From positions 1 through 30,965 of the forward strand of contig PSLA01000024.1 of assembly GCA_040289295.1 (NCBI GenBank): a DNA stretch of 30,965 bases. The letters are read 5' to 3'. The translations under genes were made by a program, and so were the position numbers. The notes beneath the pieces are model-generated. The model made no database searches and was not told the DNA's origin. It worked only from the letters and a program-made list of their open reading frames with translations. The stretch is from J051 sp040289295 (lineage in GTDB: Bacteria > Armatimonadota > Fimbriimonadia > Fimbriimonadales > ATM1). Positions 29,518 through 30,965 of this stretch are shown one piece after another (the first letter of the stretch is position 1; each line of letters begins with the position of its first letter).

Positions 29518-30965
29518 TGAGCTACATTCCGCACACAGAAGAGGATCGGCGCGCGATGCTGGCGACCATCGGAGTCGAGAGCATCGCGAAACTGTTTTCG
29601 GACATCCCCGAGGCGCTCCAACTGAAGGAGCCGCTCGACGTGCCGCCTGCCCTCGACCCGCACAGCATCCTCAGGACGCTGGCAGAGTACTCGAGACAGA
29701 ATCGCTCGCTGGACGAAATGGTGTCGTTCCTGGGCGCAGGCGTCTATCAGCACGCGGTGCCCAGCGCGGTGGCTGCGCTCATAGGGCGTGGCGAGTTCCT
29801 TTCCGCCTACACGCCCTACCAACCTGAGGCGAGCCAGGGCTATTTGCAGACCATCTACGAGTTCCAGACGATGATCTGCGAGCTGACCGGCATGGAGGTT
29901 GCAAACGCCTCGATGTACGACGGCGCAACCGCCGCCGCCGAGGCAGCTGTCATGGCGCACGGCGTCACCGGGAAAGACAAGATCGTCGTCTCGCGCGCGC
30001 TGCATCCGCATTATCGCGAATGCATCCGCACCTACGCGGCAGCGGTTGGCTGCACCATCGTCGAGCCCCCTCTCCCCTTGGGAGAGGGCCGGGATGAGGG
30101 AACCACCGGGGTGAGGGACTCTGCTGGGGTGAGGGAGATAAGGGAGCTCGAAGCAGCGATCGACAAGGAAACGGCGTGCGTTGTGTGGCAGTACCCCGAC
30201 TTCTTCGGCAGGGTACTAAGCCCTTTGCACTTGGTCAACAAGGCAAGGGAAGTCGGCGCGCTAACAGTTTGCGCCACGGAGCCTGTTTCGCTCGGCGTGC
30301 TCCGCCCGCCGGGCTCCTTCGGCGTGGACGTTGTGGTGGGAGAGGGGCAGCCCCTGGGCGTGCCAATGGGCTACGGCGGGCCGCACGTGGGCTTCTTCTG
30401 CGTGAAGAGGGACCTGGTGCGCGCGATCCCTGGCCGAATCGTGGGAGCGACCCACGACAAGGACGGCAGGCGCGGCTTCGTCATGACGCTGCGAACTCGT
30501 GAGCAGGACATCCGCCGCGAGAAGGCGACCAGCAACATCTGCACTAACCAAGCGCTAATGGCGCTCGCGGCTACGATCTACATGAGCCTCTTAGGGAAGC
30601 AGGGATTCCGCGAAGTTGCCGAGGCGTGCGTTCGCAACGCGCACTACTGCGCTGAGCAGTTGCTTCGCATTCCCGGCGTTTCGCTACTGTTCCCGGACGA
30701 CCCGTTCGCGTTCGAGTTCGCGGTGCGATTGCCAAAAGGCGCCGAGGCGGTGCGCGATGCGCTGCTGGACCAGGACATTCTCGCTGGGCTACCGCTTGGG
30801 CGATTCTACCCCCCTCTCCCCTTGGGAGAGGGCCGGGGTGAGGGAACCACCGGGGTGAGCGACTCTGACCCCCTCTCCCTCTGGGAGAGGGCCGGGGTGA
30901 GGGACTGTTTGCTTGTCGCAGTAACCGAAGTGCGCACACGAGCCGAGATTGATAACTTCGCGACG
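29517..30965 (+). CDS. gcvPA: Glycine dehydrogenase (decarboxylating) subunit 1, 3' end beyond the window
   Basis: First half of the two-subunit P protein, which decarboxylates glycine with PLP (bound by the GcvPB partner). An uncut frame of 483 codons runs to the window edge. Family segments are clear: SYIPHTEEDRRAML, YTPYQPEASQGYLQTIYEFQ, GMEVANASMYDGATAAAEA, VVWQYPDFFG, GQPLGVPMGYGGPHVGFF, GFVMTLRTREQDIRREKATS and CLLVAVTEVRTRAEID at the end, so only a dozen or so residues should be missing. Two REP-like repeats sit in frame: about residues 183-207 (PLPLGEGRDEGTTGV) and about 432-463 (PLPLGEGRGEGTTGV and PLSLWERAGVRD). Both lie in loop-like places and add an estimated 20 and 30 residues. 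ATG overlaps the gcvH stop; gcvPB presumably follows. Confidence 0.93.
   Translation, partial: MSYIPHTEEDRRAMLATIGVESIAKLFSDIPEALQLKEPLDVPPALDPHSILRTLAEYSRQNRSLDEMVSFLGAGVYQHAVPSAVAALIGRGEFLSAYTPYQPEASQGYLQTIYEFQTMICELTGMEVANASMYDGATAAAEAAVMAHGVTGKDKIVVSRALHPHYRECIRTYAAAVGCTIVEPPLPLGEGRDEGTTGVRDSAGVREIRELEAAIDKETACVVWQYPDFFGRVLSPLHLVNKAREVGALTVCATEPVSLGVLRPPGSFGVDVVVGEGQPLGVPMGYGGPHVGFFCVKRDLVRAIPGRIVGATHDKDGRRGFVMTLRTREQDIRREKATSNICTNQALMALAATIYMSLLGKQGFREVAEACVRNAHYCAEQLLRIPGVSLLFPDDPFAFEFAVRLPKGAEAVRDALLDQDILAGLPLGRFYPPLPLGEGRGEGTTGVSDSDPLSLWERAGVRDCLLVAVTEVRTRAEIDNFAT
30068..30135 (+). repeat. REP-like repeat inside gcvPA, first site
   Basis: CCCTCTCCC-CTT-GGGAGAGGG, then CCGGGATGAGGG and two further GGGGTGAGGG arms (30108-30117 and 30126-30135). 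It is in frame with gcvPA and has no stop. Confidence 0.9.
30812..30903 (+). repeat. Tandem REP-like repeats inside gcvPA, second site
   Basis: Two units in tandem: CCCTCTCCC-CTT-GGGAGAGGG (30812-30832) and CCCTCTCCC-TCT-GGGAGAGGG (30871-30891), each followed by a GGGGTGAG arm. They are read in two different frames of the same repeat, both open. Confidence 0.9.

Noticed and set aside
30176..30502. Separate small gene inside the gcvPA region
   Set aside because: It is an out-of-frame shadow of gcvPA, whose own frame is open from 29517 to the window end.
30068..30903. CRISPR array
   Set aside because: Repeats are palindromic, irregularly spaced, in frame inside gcvPA and lack unique spacers of equal length.

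Overview
The window is about 31 kb of moderately GC-rich bacterial DNA, densely packed with housekeeping genes. The organism is a diderm: it has a TonB-dependent outer-membrane receptor and several secreted periplasmic proteins. TGA, TAA and TAG all serve as stops, and TTG and GTG starts are common. Ten genes carry a GGTAnnnT-like -10 element, often only 6-12 nt before the start codon. This gene mix would suit Armatimonadota (Fimbriimonadia-like), but no marker here proves the phylum, so that is a guess. Three runs of N interrupt alaS, hppA and gcvH.

Layout. 1-7183: a membrane-anchored unknown protein; alaS on the minus strand; then divergent, tightly overlapping obgE-nadD-rsfS, followed by a TPR/membrane protein and a membrane zinc-ribbon protein that ends in a ribosomal L7/L12-like domain. 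7184-11747: a proton-pumping membrane pyrophosphatase with a very large extracytoplasmic insertion, sucD, and tRNA-Thr(CGU). 11748-15441: a secreted LolA-like/thioredoxin fusion, a strong terminator, ispH and an aldehyde dehydrogenase. 15569-23191: a five-gene signalling cassette (TonB-dependent receptor, YfiR-like periplasmic protein, hybrid histidine kinase with CHASE8-like input, stand-alone Hpt, and a REC-PAS-GGDEF diguanylate cyclase). It reads as an outer-membrane-to-c-di-GMP phosphorelay. 23235-25403: asd, a small acidic protein and dapA (diaminopimelate/lysine pathway). 25432-28835, minus strand: a secreted tricorn-type protease, followed 14 nt later by a tiny glutaredoxin-like gene whose first redox cysteine codon is TGA. 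29058-end: gcvH and the start of gcvPA (glycine cleavage).

Most notable. (1) The glutaredoxin-like gene has an in-frame TGA exactly where the first Cys of the CxxC motif belongs. A two-part hairpin lies downstream with its loop G 24 nt after the UGA, so this is a good candidate for a UxxC selenoprotein; no selenocysteine machinery lies in the window to confirm it. (2) The YfiR/CHASE8 input logic appears rewired through a phosphorelay to a separate diguanylate cyclase. (3) Palindromic REP-like repeats sit in frame inside gcvPA at two sites and form the C-terminal tail of gcvH. (4) The pyrophosphatase carries a roughly 260-residue extracytoplasmic segment. (5) The shared -10 element is often placed so that transcripts would be leaderless.
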